Origin: an uncultured Selenomonadales bacterium
Lineage (GTDB): Bacteria; Bacillota; Negativicutes; Selenomonadales; Selenomonadaceae
Length of the DNA: 64,000 bases
Direction of reading: 5' to 3'
Assembly (NCBI GenBank): GCA_946408355.1
Contig: CAMJRX010000008.1
Coordinates: forward strand, 1 to 64,000
Part shown: one piece after another, positions 42,695 to 52,895 of the stretch
How the letters are laid out: every line of letters begins with the position of its first letter
Position numbering within the stretch: the first letter of the stretch is position 1
Position numbers and translations under genes: made by a program
Notes under the pieces: model-generated
Databases searched by the model: none
Seen by the model: only the letters and a program-made list of their open reading frames with translations
Told to the model about the DNA's origin: nothing

Positions 42695-44557
42695 ATGAGT
42701 AAAGTCATTGGTATAGATTTAGGAACAACTAACAGCGTCGTCAGCGTAATTGAGGGCGGCGAACCTACAGTTATCACTAATCCCGAAGGTAGCAGAATTA
42801 CGCCGTCGGTTGTCGGTTTCACTAAAGACGGTCAACGCCTCGTCGGTCAACTTGCAAAGCGTCAAGCCGTCAGCAATCCCGACAGAACAATTTCTTCGAT
42901 TAAACGTCACATGGGCGAAAATTACAAAGTTTCAATCGACAATAAAGATTATACGCCGCCCGAAATTTCCGCAATGGTTCTGCAAAAACTTAAAGCCGAC
43001 GCGGAAGCTTATTTAGGCGAAACTGTCAAGCAAGCGGTTATCACCGTTCCGGCTTACTTCAACGACGCGCAACGTCAAGCGACTAAAGACGCCGGTACAA
43101 TCGCAGGGTTGGAAGTTTTGCGCATAATCAACGAGCCGACAGCCGCCGCGCTTGCTTACGGTTTGGATAAAGACAACGACGAAACGATTTTGGTATTCGA
43201 CTTGGGCGGCGGTACGTTCGACGTGTCGATTTTGGAACTTGACGAACATACTTTTGAAGTTAAAGCGACCAGCGGCGATACGCACTTAGGCGGCGACGAT
43301 TTCGATAAAAAGATTATGGACTGGATGGTTGCCGAATTCAAACGCGACAATGGCATTGACCTTTCCGCAGATAAAATGAGTGCGCAACGTCTTATCGAGG
43401 CGGCGGAAAAAGCTAAGATTGAATTAAGCTCCATGACTTCCACGAATATTAATCTGCCGTTCATTACTGCCGACGCAAGCGGTCCTAAGCATTTGGACTT
43501 GACGTTGACGCGGGCGAAATTTGATGATTTAACCCGTGATCTCGTTGAACGCACAATGGGACCGACTCGTAACGCTATGCGGGACGCGGGCTTAGAAGGC
43601 AAGGACATTGATAAAATTATCCTCGTCGGCGGCTCAAGCAGAATTCCCGCCGTGCAAAATGCAATCCGCGAAATTTTAGGCAAGGAACCGTCCAAAGGCA
43701 TTAACCCTGACGAATGCGTTTCAATCGGCGCAGCGATTCAGGGCGGCGTGCTTAGCGGCGAATTCGGCAAAGGCAATGAAATTCTTCTGCTTGACGTTAC
43801 TCCGTTGTCTTTGGGTATTGAAACGCTCGGCGGCGTCTGCACGAAGATTATCGACCGTAACACCACAATTCCGACGCAAAAATCTCAAGTCTTCTCGACG
43901 GCGGCTGACGGTCAAACCAGCGTTGAAATCCACGTTTTGCAAGGTGAACGCGAAATGGCTGCCGGTAATAAAACTTTGGGACGCTTTGTTCTTAGCGACA
44001 TTCCACCTGCGCCGCGTGGTGTTCCGCAGATTGAAGTTACCTTCGACATCGACCGCAACGGTATCGTCAATGTTTCTGCTAAGGACAAGAGCACCGGTAA
44101 AGAGCAGAAAATTACAATTCAATCGTCGAGCGGCATGAGCAAGGAAGATATTGACCGCATGGTTAAAGAGGCTCAAGCGCACGAGGCTGAAGATAAAAAA
44201 CAACGCGAGGCGGCTGACGCTAAAAACGACGCCGAACATACCGTTTATCAGTCGGAGAAAACTTGTAAAGATTTCGAGGGCAAAGTTGACGCCGCATTGA
44301 TTAAAGACGTTCGCGACGCCGCACAGGCACTCAAAGATAAAATCGACAGCGCGGATACTGAAACGCTTAAAAAGTTAACGGAAAATGTTCGCCAGGCTCT
44401 GTACAAACTTAGCGAGGCGGCTTATAAGGCAGGCGCGGCACCGAATCAGGGCGAACCCAATGCAGACTTCACTCAACAACAGCAACAACAAAGCTCGTCC
44501 GATAAAAAAGACGACGATACGATTGACGCAGAGTGGACTGAAAAAGATAAAAAATAA
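42695..44557 (+). CDS. dnaK: Chaperone DnaK (Hsp70)
   Basis: A 620-residue Hsp70. The N-terminal ATPase begins [14 protein letters not shown] and includes [26 protein letters not shown] and [13 protein letters not shown]. The substrate domain has [16 protein letters not shown] and [11 protein letters not shown]. The C-terminal tail is low-complexity, rich in Q and S, ending in an acidic DDTIDAEW motif. Length is typical. It folds proteins together with GrpE and DnaJ from the same operon. The ATG follows GGAGGAATTCACT. Confidence 0.98.
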   Translation: MSKVIGIDLGTTNSVVSVIEGGEPTVITNPEGSRITPSVVGFTKDGQRLVGQLAKRQAVSNPDRTISSIKRHMGENYKVSIDNKDYTPPEISAMVLQKLKADAEAYLGETVKQAVITVPAYFNDAQRQATKDAGTIAGLEVLRIINEPTAAALAYGLDKDNDETILVFDLGGGTFDVSILELDEHTFEVKATSGDTHLGGDDFDKKIMDWMVAEFKRDNGIDLSADKMSAQRLIEAAEKAKIELSSMTSTNINLPFITADASGPKHLDLTLTRAKFDDLTRDLVERTMGPTRNAMRDAGLEGKDIDKIILVGGSSRIPAVQNAIREILGKEPSKGINPDECVSIGAAIQGGVLSGEFGKGNEILLLDVTPLSLGIETLGGVCTKIIDRNTTIPTQKSQVFSTAADGQTSVEIHVLQGEREMAAGNKTLGRFVLSDIPPAPRGVPQIEVTFDIDRNGIVNVSAKDKSTGKEQKITIQSSSGMSKEDIDRMVKEAQAHEAEDKKQREAADAKNDAEHTVYQSEKTCKDFEGKVDAALIKDVRDAAQALKDKIDSADTETLKKLTENVRQALYKLSEAAYKAGAAPNQGEPNADFTQQQQQQSSSDKKDDDTIDAEWTEKDKK

Positions 44558-44578
44558 TTCGTAAAGAATCACGCGCAG

Positions 44579-44604
44579 GGGAGGGAGCAAATACTCTCTC
44601 CCCG
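44579..44604 (+). other. Hairpin between dnaK and dnaJ
   Basis: GGGGAGGGA and TCTCTCCCC pair around GCAAATAC. A weak T-rich stretch (GTTGTTTG) follows, so it may lower readthrough into dnaJ or protect the upstream mRNA. Confidence 0.55.
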
Positions 44605-44628
44605 TTGTTTGTTTAAGGAGGTACAGTC

Positions 44629-45795
44629 ATGGCGGACAAAAAAGATTATTACGAAATACTCGGCGTCACTAAAAATGCAACCGACGACGAGATTAAAAAG
44701 GCATATAGGAAATTGGCGCGTCAATATCACCCCGACCTTAATCGCGACGACCCAAAAACTGCCGAAGCTAAAATGAAAGAAATCAACGAGGCTTATGACG
44801 TTTTAAAAGATAAAGAAAAGCGCGCGCAATACGACCAATTTGGACATGCAGCGTTTTCGGGCGCGGGCTACGGTCAAAGCGGCGGCGGCACTTATACCAA
44901 TATCAACATGGAAGATATTTTTAATCACATGGGCGGCGGTTTTGGATTCGGCGATATTTTTGATGACTTTTTTGGTACCAAAACTAGTGCACGTAAAAAA
45001 GGTCCGCAAAGAGGCGCGGATTTACGCTACGATTTGCGAATCACATTTGAGGACGCGGCATTCGGCAAGAAAACTACAATAAAAGTTCCGCGTACAGAAA
45101 CTTGCGAGGAATGTGGCGGCACCGGAGCTAAAAAAGGTACGACGCCCGACGAATGCCCCGATTGTCACGGTACGGGCATGCGCCAGACAATGACGCGTAC
45201 GCCTTTTGGAGTTATATCAAATGCTCGTCCTTGCGAACGCTGTCACGGCACAGGGCAAATTGTTAAAAATCCTTGCAGTCATTGTCACGGCGAAGGAAAA
45301 ATTAAAGTTACACGCGACATTGAAGTTAATATTCCAAAAGGTATTGACGACGGGCAACGGCTTAGAATTCAAAACGGCGGGCAGGCAGGCGAGCGCGGCG
45401 GGCAACCAGGCGACTTGTACGTTTATATCAACATTAAGCCGCACAGAATTTTCACGCGGCAAGATACTAATGTTTACTGCGAAATTCCGATTAGCTTTGT
45501 GCAGGCGGCATTGGGTGCGACGATTGAGGCTCCGACGATTGACGGCAAAGTTGATTTGACAATCCCAGAAGGCACACAGTCCGGCGCGGTGATGAGGATT
45601 CGCGGTAAAGGTATCCCCTCTCTGCGCGGCAAGGAACGCGGCGATGAATACGTTAAAATAAAAGTCCTCACTCCGAAAAATTTATCAAGTCGACAGAAAA
45701 AATTATTGCGCGAATTCGAGGACGGCGGCTCCGACTCAACCAACAATCCCGAAAAGAAATCATTCTTCGACAAGCTTAAGGATTTATTTGAATAA
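44629..45795 (+). CDS. dnaJ: Chaperone DnaJ (Hsp40)
   Basis: A 388-residue type I DnaJ. The J-domain (about 1-70) holds the HPD triplet in [11 protein letters not shown] glycine-rich linker follows (about 75-125). The zinc centre has four CxxCxGxG-type repeats: [24 protein letters not shown] and CSHCHGEG. C-terminal substrate domains complete the protein. It stimulates DnaK ATPase. The ATG follows AAGGAGGT. A terminator follows at once, closing the heat-shock operon. Confidence 0.97.
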   Translation: MADKKDYYEILGVTKNATDDEIKKAYRKLARQYHPDLNRDDPKTAEAKMKEINEAYDVLKDKEKRAQYDQFGHAAFSGAGYGQSGGGTYTNINMEDIFNHMGGGFGFGDIFDDFFGTKTSARKKGPQRGADLRYDLRITFEDAAFGKKTTIKVPRTETCEECGGTGAKKGTTPDECPDCHGTGMRQTMTRTPFGVISNARPCERCHGTGQIVKNPCSHCHGEGKIKVTRDIEVNIPKGIDDGQRLRIQNGGQAGERGGQPGDLYVYINIKPHRIFTRQDTNVYCEIPISFVQAALGATIEAPTIDGKVDLTIPEGTQSGAVMRIRGKGIPSLRGKERGDEYVKIKVLTPKNLSSRQKKLLREFEDGGSDSTNNPEKKSFFDKLKDLFE

Positions 45796-45813
45796 AAATT
45801 TTTATCTTAACAG

Positions 45814-45850
45814 CGGTAAGGCTTTCGTAAAGTCTTGCCGTTTTATTTTT
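45814..45850 (+). terminator. Terminator of the heat-shock operon
   Basis: CGGTAAG and CTTGCCG form the stem (one G-U), with T-rich TTTTATTTTT after it. Confidence 0.75.
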
Positions 45851-45941
45851 GCCAACTCAACCAAAAAAGTGATAGAATTCAGCTAAAAGTGGTCTGGTAA
45901 AAAATGTAGCAGTAAATTATAATTGAATCGGAGGTGCGGCA

Positions 45942-48900
45942 ATGAAACTCGTTCAGGACTGGCAGATATTGAAACAAGGTCGTCGAATAGATTTTGCAAT
46001 AATAATCGGAATCACGCTGATATTTTTAATCGTCATAGCAATGAACGACCGCTTAATGTTTCAAGTGACCGCGAATCAAACGGAAGAAATCGGGCAAATG
46101 CAGCTGGAAGTAATTCGCTCCGACTTTCAAGGAACGTTGCAAGAGGCGGAAGGCACAACAATCCGCATGGCAATGGAAGCCGAACAGTTACTTAAAAACA
46201 AAGCCTCGCGCAAAGACATTGAAGATTATTTTTATCGTCGCAAGCGGGAACAAAAAAATTTAACGGGCGGCGTGTGTTTTAATGTCTACATAGCGGGCAA
46301 AGATTGGGCGGTCATTCCCGATTTTAATATGCCCGAAGATTATCACGCGCAAGAGCGGCTTTGGTACAAGGGCGCGTTGGAAAATCCCGGTCAAATTTAC
46401 ATAAGCGAACCATATATTGACGCGATGACGGGCATAATGTGTTATACAATATCGAAAATGTTGCCCGATAAAGAAACAGTCGTCGCACTGGATTTTAATT
46501 TCTCCGACGTGCAATATCTTATAAACCGCATGAACGAGTTGGGAAATCGCGAATCGCTGATTGTGACGAAAGACGGCATGATAATCGGCTATAGCGATAT
46601 GAATTTGGTCGGCGAAAAAATTTCACAGCAGTTGCCCGATTACGACAGCATTTTAACCCAAATTATACAGTCGAAACGTCGGGAAAGTTTTGTTGCGCAA
46701 ATTGACGGCGAGGAACGCACCATTTTTACCGGCAAGACGGATAACGATTGGTATATGATTCTCAGCGTCGACAATCAATCATTTTATAAAGATAGTTATC
46801 GGCAAATTATTTTCATGACAATATCAAGTCTGATAATGATGTTGGCGATAATTTTTTTCTACCTAAACGCAATGAAAAATGGCTTGCGTGCGGAAAATGC
46901 GTTGCGCGTCAAGGAAGAATTTTTATCGCATTTGTCAAAGGAATTACGCAATCCGTTGCAGGCGATTTTGGACGCCTCAAGCGTGAAGAGTATACATTTA
47001 CATGCAAACCCCGCAGAAAAAGCCGCCGAAGTTCGCGAGTCCGCGCTGAAACTTTCCGACATGTTAGACAATCTGTTTTCGTTCTCGACGATTGTATCCG
47101 ACGCCAAAAAAGATTTTTCGACGAGCAAAGCTTTTCAAGACGAGGAACTTTCAAAAGTCAGTCGCTACTCGAAATGGGGGATTATCACGGTATTAGTGGC
47201 GACAATGGTTTTTGCGTTCGTGATTTGTTTTAAAACGACGGTTAGTTGGGGCGATACCAAAATGAGCCGCGAGGTTGACGTTTACGAGCACAAACTTTCT
47301 AACTGGATTGAAAAGCAACGCAGTATTTTGAGCATGTTTGTAAATGTCGTGGGCGAAAATCCTGAAATTATGAACGATTACGCCTCCGCCGTAAATTTTT
47401 TGGACAATATCGCGCGGAATTATCCGGAAATTTCTGCTTGCTATTTGGCGAATCCTTACAGTGAGCACCCGCTTATAATGAATAACGGTTGGGTATCGAG
47501 CGACCCGAATTGGCATGTCGATAAGCGTCCTTGGTATATTGATACGGAAAAGTCAGCGGAAGGTTTCAGCGTCTCGGCTCCATATTACGACGCGCAAACG
47601 GGCTTGTATTGTGTGACGTTTTCGCAGATAGTTTACGGGCGCAACGGCGAATTTTTAGGCATTTTCGGTATAGATTTTTATTTGGATAGGTTGGTTCAAG
47701 TTTTGGGCGCGAGCTACACTAAAGACGGCTACGCTTTTTTAGTCGACAGGAACGGAATTATCATCAATCACCCGAACAATAATTATCAGCTATCGATGAG
47801 CCAAATGATAGACATTGCAGGCACGGAATATTCCAACGTCTATTATAGCGGCGATATTTTGACGTTAAAGGACTACACGAATAATTTTGTGGCGTGCATT
47901 TCCAAGAAGAATAAAATTTCGGACTTCACGGTTATAGTTGCTAACAGTTGGTGGAATATTTATGGTAATGTCACGCTTTTGGGCGGGCTGTTTATAATTT
48001 TGTTGGCGGCATGCGTTATAATCGTAAAGTTTTTAATAAATCGGTTGCTTAGGTGGCAAGATTCGGTTAATCAGCAGTTAAAGCAGGCGTCTAACACGGC
48101 ATTGGCGGCAAGCGAGGCTAAGTCGCAATTTTTAGCGCAAATGTCGCACGAAATCCGCACGCCAATAAACGCTATACTCGGTATGAACGAAATGATTTTG
48201 CGTGAAAGTAAATCGGCGGAGATTTTGGATTGCGCGGCAAATATTCAAAGCGCGGGGCGGACGCTTTTGGCGTTAATAAATTCAATCCTCGACTTCAGCA
48301 AGATTGAGGATGGCAAAATGGAAATAATCCCCATGCGTTACGAAACGATACATTTGCTTGACGACTTGATAAATATGATTTCGGAACGTGCAAAAAAGAA
48401 AAACTTGATACTTAAAACGGAAATATCGCCGAACTTGCCGAAAATTTTATATGGCGACGACGTGCGACTGCGGCAAGTAATCGTAAATATTTTGACGAAC
48501 GCGGTTAAATACACGCACAAAGGCTCGGTTACGTTAAAAATCGACGGGCAAGAACTCGACGCTGACACCTTTGAATTGCAAGTAAAAGTTTCGGACACGG
48601 GCATAGGAATTAGGCAGGAAGATATTCAAAAACTTTTCCAATCGTTCATACGGCTCGACGAGGAAAAAAATCGCAACATTGAGGGCACGGGGCTTGGTAT
48701 AGCGATTGTGCAAAAACTTTTGTCGATGATGGGTAGCAAGCTTGAAGTCGCTAGCGAATACGGCAAAGGCTCGGAATTTTCGTTTAAGGTGCGGCAGAAA
48801 ATTATCGACAAAACGACTTTGGGCAATTACGACGAAAATCACGCTAAAGAACTCGACAAGAAGGCTAAGAAATTTTTAACGGCGGAAGGCGCAAGAGTTT

Positions 48901-50510
48901 TGGCGGTTGACGATAATGACATGAATTTAAAAGTTATCAGTGGGTTGCTCAAGCGCAATAAAATTTTCCCCGACTTGGCTGAGAGCGGGCAAGCGGGAAT
49001 TGATATGGCTAAGGAACATTTTTATCATATAATTTTCCTCGATAACATGATGCCCGGCATGAGCGGCGTTGAAACGCTAAAGAAAATGCACGAAGAAAAA
49101 ATTTTGGGCGACAAAACAAAAGTTATAATGCTGACGGCGAGCGCGATAGCCGGTATGCGAGAAATTTTTTTACGCGAGGGCTTTGACGATTATTTAAGCA
49201 AGCCGATAGTCGTTTCAGAGTTGGAAGGCATGTTGGAAAAATATTTGCCGCCGGAGTTTATAAAGTTTGAGGAGGAAGAAACTAAAAAAGTTGAGGTCGT
49301 CGAAGAGATTAAAGCAGAACCGATTAGCGCAGACGAATTCACCAACAGCGAGAAAGAAAAATTCGCTAAAATGTGTCCTGACTTAGATTTAGAGACGGGC
49401 TTGAAATATTGCATGGGAAGTAAAGATTTTCTTTTGCAAATGTTGACGACATTCACGGACGGAAAAAAAGCCGACAAGATACAAGAAAAATTCGATGCGC
49501 AAGATTGGAAAGGTTATCAAATATTAGTCCACGCGCTCAAGTCAACGGCAATGTCAATCGGTGCGGCAACTTTAAGCGAGGCGGCTAAGGAATTAGAATT
49601 CGCCGCTAAAAACAAAGACGCAGAAAAAATTTTGGCGAATCACGCTGACTTAATGGCGACGTATAAAAAAGTTCGCGAGGAGATTGCAAAATATTTATCT
49701 GGAGCTGACGACGAGGAATCCGTTAACGCAGACGAATTCACTCGTAGCGAGAAAGAAAAATTTGCTAAAATGTGTCCTGACTTAGATTTAGAGACGGGCT
49801 TAAAATATTGCATGGGTAGCAAAGAATTTTTGTTGCAAATGTTAACGACATTCACGGACGAAAAGAAATCCTACAAGATTCAAGAAAAATTCGACGCGCA
49901 AGATTGGAAAGGTTATCAAATTTTAGTGCACGCGCTCAAGTCAACGGCAATGTCAATCGGGGCGATAAAATTAAGCGAGGCGGCTAAAGAATTAGAATTC
50001 GCCGCTAAAAATAAAGACGCGAAGAAAATTTTGGCGAATCACGCCGATTTAATGGCGACGTATAAAAAAGTTCGTGAGGAAATTGCAAAATATTTATCTG
50101 GAGCTGAAGAGGAACCCGTTAGCGCAGACGAATTCAGCAATCGCGAGAAAGAAAAATTCGCTAAAATGTGCCCAGACTTAGATTTAGAGACGGGCTTGAA
50201 ATATTGCATGGGTAGCAAAGAATTTTTGTTGCAAATGTTAACGACGTTCACGGACGAAAAGAAATCCTACAAGATTCAAGAAAAATTCGACGCGCAAGAT
50301 TGGAAAGGTTATCAAATTTTAGTGCACGCGCTCAAGTCAACGGCAATGTCAATCGGGGCGATAAAATTAAGCGAGGCGGCTAAAGAATTAGAATTCGCCG
50401 CTAAAAATAAAGACGCGAAGAAAATTTTGGCGAATCACGCCGATTTAATGGCGACGTATAAAAAAGTTCGTGAGGAAATTGCAGGGTATTTGTCGGGGGC
50501 GAGCATATGA
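45942..50510 (+). CDS. Dual-sensor hybrid histidine kinase with receiver and three Hpt domains
   Basis: A 1522-residue protein. Domain order: TM1 (about 18-37); Cache-like sensor 1 (about 45-285); TM2 (about 289-309); a degenerate HisKA whose H-box reads SKELRNPL with Lys333 where the phosphorylated histidine belongs; TM3 (about 412-430); Cache-like sensor 2 (about 440-665); TM4 (about 676-700); HisKA with His736 in MSHEIRTPIN; HATPase (about 835-955, GTGLGIAI); REC with Asp1034 in FLDNMMPG; and Hpt domains with His1197, His1330 and His1462. There is no ATPase after the first HisKA. The Hpt copies are near identical. It likely senses an external ligand and feeds phosphate to the regulators encoded downstream. 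The ATG follows GGAGGTG; the next gene overlaps by four bases. Confidence 0.92.
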   Translation: MKLVQDWQILKQGRRIDFAIIIGITLIFLIVIAMNDRLMFQVTANQTEEIGQMQLEVIRSDFQGTLQEAEGTTIRMAMEAEQLLKNKASRKDIEDYFYRRKREQKNLTGGVCFNVYIAGKDWAVIPDFNMPEDYHAQERLWYKGALENPGQIYISEPYIDAMTGIMCYTISKMLPDKETVVALDFNFSDVQYLINRMNELGNRESLIVTKDGMIIGYSDMNLVGEKISQQLPDYDSILTQIIQSKRRESFVAQIDGEERTIFTGKTDNDWYMILSVDNQSFYKDSYRQIIFMTISSLIMMLAIIFFYLNAMKNGLRAENALRVKEEFLSHLSKELRNPLQAILDASSVKSIHLHANPAEKAAEVRESALKLSDMLDNLFSFSTIVSDAKKDFSTSKAFQDEELSKVSRYSKWGIITVLVATMVFAFVICFKTTVSWGDTKMSREVDVYEHKLSNWIEKQRSILSMFVNVVGENPEIMNDYASAVNFLDNIARNYPEISACYLANPYSEHPLIMNNGWVSSDPNWHVDKRPWYIDTEKSAEGFSVSAPYYDAQTGLYCVTFSQIVYGRNGEFLGIFGIDFYLDRLVQVLGASYTKDGYAFLVDRNGIIINHPNNNYQLSMSQMIDIAGTEYSNVYYSGDILTLKDYTNNFVACISKKNKISDFTVIVANSWWNIYGNVTLLGGLFIILLAACVIIVKFLINRLLRWQDSVNQQLKQASNTALAASEAKSQFLAQMSHEIRTPINAILGMNEMILRESKSAEILDCAANIQSAGRTLLALINSILDFSKIEDGKMEIIPMRYETIHLLDDLINMISERAKKKNLILKTEISPNLPKILYGDDVRLRQVIVNILTNAVKYTHKGSVTLKIDGQELDADTFELQVKVSDTGIGIRQEDIQKLFQSFIRLDEEKNRNIEGTGLGIAIVQKLLSMMGSKLEVASEYGKGSEFSFKVRQKIIDKTTLGNYDENHAKELDKKAKKFLTAEGARVLAVDDNDMNLKVISGLLKRNKIFPDLAESGQAGIDMAKEHFYHIIFLDNMMPGMSGVETLKKMHEEKILGDKTKVIMLTASAIAGMREIFLREGFDDYLSKPIVVSELEGMLEKYLPPEFIKFEEEETKKVEVVEEIKAEPISADEFTNSEKEKFAKMCPDLDLETGLKYCMGSKDFLLQMLTTFTDGKKADKIQEKFDAQDWKGYQILVHALKSTAMSIGAATLSEAAKELEFAAKNKDAEKILANHADLMATYKKVREEIAKYLSGADDEESVNADEFTRSEKEKFAKMCPDLDLETGLKYCMGSKEFLLQMLTTFTDEKKSYKIQEKFDAQDWKGYQILVHALKSTAMSIGAIKLSEAAKELEFAAKNKDAKKILANHADLMATYKKVREEIAKYLSGAEEEPVSADEFSNREKEKFAKMCPDLDLETGLKYCMGSKEFLLQMLTTFTDEKKSYKIQEKFDAQDWKGYQILVHALKSTAMSIGAIKLSEAAKELEFAAKNKDAKKILANHADLMATYKKVREEIAGYLSGASI
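49329..50509 (+). repeat. Three tandem Hpt-coding repeats of about 396-399 bp
   Basis: Equivalent points (GCAGACGAATTC) fall at 49329, 49728 and 50124, giving periods of 399 and 396 bases. Copies two and three are almost identical at DNA level, while copy one differs at scattered, mostly silent sites. The reading frame is kept across every junction, with a short acidic linker (SGAxxEEx) at each join. Confidence 0.93.
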
Positions 50511-51778
50511 GCAAAATATTAATCGTTGATGATGATGAAATGATGTTGATGATGGCGCAGCACATATTATCGACGAAATACGAAACAATTACGGCGACGA
50601 CGGGCGAGGAAGCAATAGAAATTTTCGAGCACGAACATCCCGATATGGTGTTGTCGGATTTGATGATGCCGGAAATGGACGGCTACGAATTGCACCGAAT
50701 TTTACAGGAAAAAAGCGCGGAGCCGGTGCCTATAATGTTCATGTCGGCTGACGAAAGCGAGGAAACCGAAAGCAAAGGCTTTGAAGTCGGCGCGGAAGAT
50801 TATATCCGTAAGCCGCTAAAACCAGACGTATTATTGCGGCGCGTGGGAATTATAATCGAGCACTTAGATAAAGTTCGTGGACTTGAGACGGCGGCATCAA
50901 CTGACCAATTAACAAAACTGCTCAATAAATCGGCGTCGCAACGGGAAATCGGAGAAATGGTTAAAAACGCAAACGGTGCGTTGTTGATGATTGATTTGGA
51001 CAGTTTCAAATTGGTGAACGACATTTACGGGCATGCGGCGGGCGATAAGATTTTAATTGCGTTCGCGGAGCTGATACGGAAAATAATTCGCGAAAACGAT
51101 TTGGCGGGGCGCATGGGCGGCGACGAATTTGTTGCTTTCCTGCAAAATGTTTACGACGAAAAAATTTTAATCAGCAAAGCAAACTTTTTGAACGAACAGA
51201 TTTTAATCGCGGCAAAAAATATTCTCGGCAACGATATGCAAATTCCGTTGGGCGTGAGTATTGGCGCGGTCTTCGTGCCCGATGCGAAAAATACTTTCCA
51301 GAAACTTTACGAAAAAGCTGACAGCGCACTTTACGAAGTTAAACAGCACGGCAAGCACGGCATTTCTATTTTCAGCGAAAAACATTACGGCGCGGAAAAA
51401 ACGTCAACGGTCGAGGGAATATCGCAAATGCGCATGATTTTGGGTGAACGCAACGTCGAGGCGGGCGCGTATTTCGTAGACTTTGAAACGTTTAAAAAAA
51501 TTTATCAGCTCCTCTCGCGCATGGTCGACAATTACAAAAAAGGACTCGTGCTCATGCAGTTTACTTTGACGACGGAAAATTTTGCGGAAGAGTTTAAAGA
51601 AGTGTTGATTCATTCGTTGCGTAAAAGCGATTGCGTGACGCAGAGCGGGAAAAAATTTTTGGCGTTGCTAATGGAGGCGACAGAAATTGAATCCGACAGC
51701 GTTAAGAACAGAATTTTTTCGCGGCTGAAAAACTTTAACGCACATGAAATAACTTTCGAGCGAGAAAAAATATCTTGA
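50507..51778 (+). CDS. Response regulator with diguanylate cyclase (GGDEF) domain
   Basis: A 423-residue protein. A receiver domain (1-120) has acidic pocket VDDDE and phosphoacceptor Asp51 in LSDLMMPEMDG. A GGDEF domain (about 130-295) has an intact GGDEF at 204-208 and an RxxD inhibitory site (REND) just before, so it should make cyclic-di-GMP with product feedback. A further C-terminal stretch (about 310-423) resembles a second, worn-out GGDEF domain (LRKSDCVTQSGKKFLALL where LRxxDxxxRxGGDEF is expected). It overlaps the upstream kinase gene by four bases and is the likely output of that kinase. Confidence 0.92.
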   Translation: MSKILIVDDDEMMLMMAQHILSTKYETITATTGEEAIEIFEHEHPDMVLSDLMMPEMDGYELHRILQEKSAEPVPIMFMSADESEETESKGFEVGAEDYIRKPLKPDVLLRRVGIIIEHLDKVRGLETAASTDQLTKLLNKSASQREIGEMVKNANGALLMIDLDSFKLVNDIYGHAAGDKILIAFAELIRKIIRENDLAGRMGGDEFVAFLQNVYDEKILISKANFLNEQILIAAKNILGNDMQIPLGVSIGAVFVPDAKNTFQKLYEKADSALYEVKQHGKHGISIFSEKHYGAEKTSTVEGISQMRMILGERNVEAGAYFVDFETFKKIYQLLSRMVDNYKKGLVLMQFTLTTENFAEEFKEVLIHSLRKSDCVTQSGKKFLALLMEATEIESDSVKNRIFSRLKNFNAHEITFEREKIS

Positions 51779-51788
51779 GGTTGAGGCG

Positions 51789-52895
51789 ATGAAATTTGTA
51801 AATATTAAAAATTTTAATTTGCTGGTGGCGATTGCCGCATTTTTAATAATCGTGTTGCCCGCGATGATGTTTTTAAATTTCAACGAGGAATTCGCGGAAC
51901 GTAAAGAAAAAATCGGCTTTATAATTTTGGGCGATATAACAATTCCGGGTTGGAACGAATCGCAATATAAAGGCATTAAGGCGGCTTGCGAGGAATTCGG
52001 CGTGGAATTGCTCGTTCGCGACAAAGTTAAGGAAAATAGCGGACAATGCACAGAGGCGATAAAAAATTTGGTTAATAATGGCGCGGGCATGATTTTTCTT
52101 GCGAGCTATTCTTATTCGATTGAGGCGCAAAATATAATCGGCGAATATCCGCACGTGGCTTTTGCGACGAATTCGGCTGAAGTTCATGCCAAAAATATGA
52201 CGGCGTATTTTGCCCGCATGTACCAGGCGCGGTATTTGTCGGGAGCTTTAGCGGGCATGAGGACAAAATCAAACGTAATCGGCTACGTGGCGGCAATGTC
52301 CAATACAGAAGTTAATCGCGGGATAAATGCGTTTACGTTGGGCGTTCAAAGAACTAATCCGCAAGCAAAAGTTGTAGTCATGTGGACTGGAGCTTGGCAA
52401 GACGAGAAAATTGAGGCTCAACACGCGGAACGGCTGATAAAAGAGGCGGGCGCAGACGTTTTAACTTATCACCAAGACGAAGACGCGACCGCGCAGGTTG
52501 CAGAAAAATTCGGCGCAGATTTCATTGCCTACAACGCGATTTTAGATACCAAGTCGGAGCATTATTTAACGTCGGTTATCTGCCGTTGGAACTTGTATTA
52601 TTCGGACATGATTCAACGGTACTTGAAAGGCGAAATAAATTCTGTAAAAAATCATTGGCTGGGCATAGAGCGCGGCGCAGTAATGTTATCGGAGTTTTCG
52701 CCGGCAGTAACAGAAAAAATGATTACGCGGCTAGAGTCGCTTAAGCAAGAACTTGTTAACGGCAACTTGATTTTCGCGGGAGAAATTTACGACAACACGG
52801 GCAAAATCCGTTGCGCGGCGGGTGAGGCGATTAGCGACGATACTTTATTGGAAGATATAAATTGGCTCGTGAAAGGAGTTGAGGTTCTTGAATGA
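51789..52895 (+). CDS. BMP-family substrate-binding protein, membrane anchored
   Basis: A 368-residue protein of the basic membrane protein (Med/PnrA/BMP) family, which in ABC systems binds nucleosides. One N-terminal hydrophobic segment (about 11-30) has no lipobox cysteine, so it is an uncleaved anchor or signal peptide. The fold is visible in IGFIILGDITIPGWNESQYKG (in two parts: IGFIILGDI, then PGWNESQYKG), GAGMIFLASYSY, ARYLSGALAGMRTKSNVIGY and VMWTGAW. No ABC ATPase or permease is adjacent. It sits between a REC-GGDEF gene and a hybrid kinase gene. I infer that it is the ligand-binding partner of one of the kinases rather than a transporter part. Confidence 0.82.
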   Translation: MKFVNIKNFNLLVAIAAFLIIVLPAMMFLNFNEEFAERKEKIGFIILGDITIPGWNESQYKGIKAACEEFGVELLVRDKVKENSGQCTEAIKNLVNNGAGMIFLASYSYSIEAQNIIGEYPHVAFATNSAEVHAKNMTAYFARMYQARYLSGALAGMRTKSNVIGYVAAMSNTEVNRGINAFTLGVQRTNPQAKVVVMWTGAWQDEKIEAQHAERLIKEAGADVLTYHQDEDATAQVAEKFGADFIAYNAILDTKSEHYLTSVICRWNLYYSDMIQRYLKGEINSVKNHWLGIERGAVMLSEFSPAVTEKMITRLESLKQELVNGNLIFAGEIYDNTGKIRCAAGEAISDDTLLEDINWLVKGVEVLE

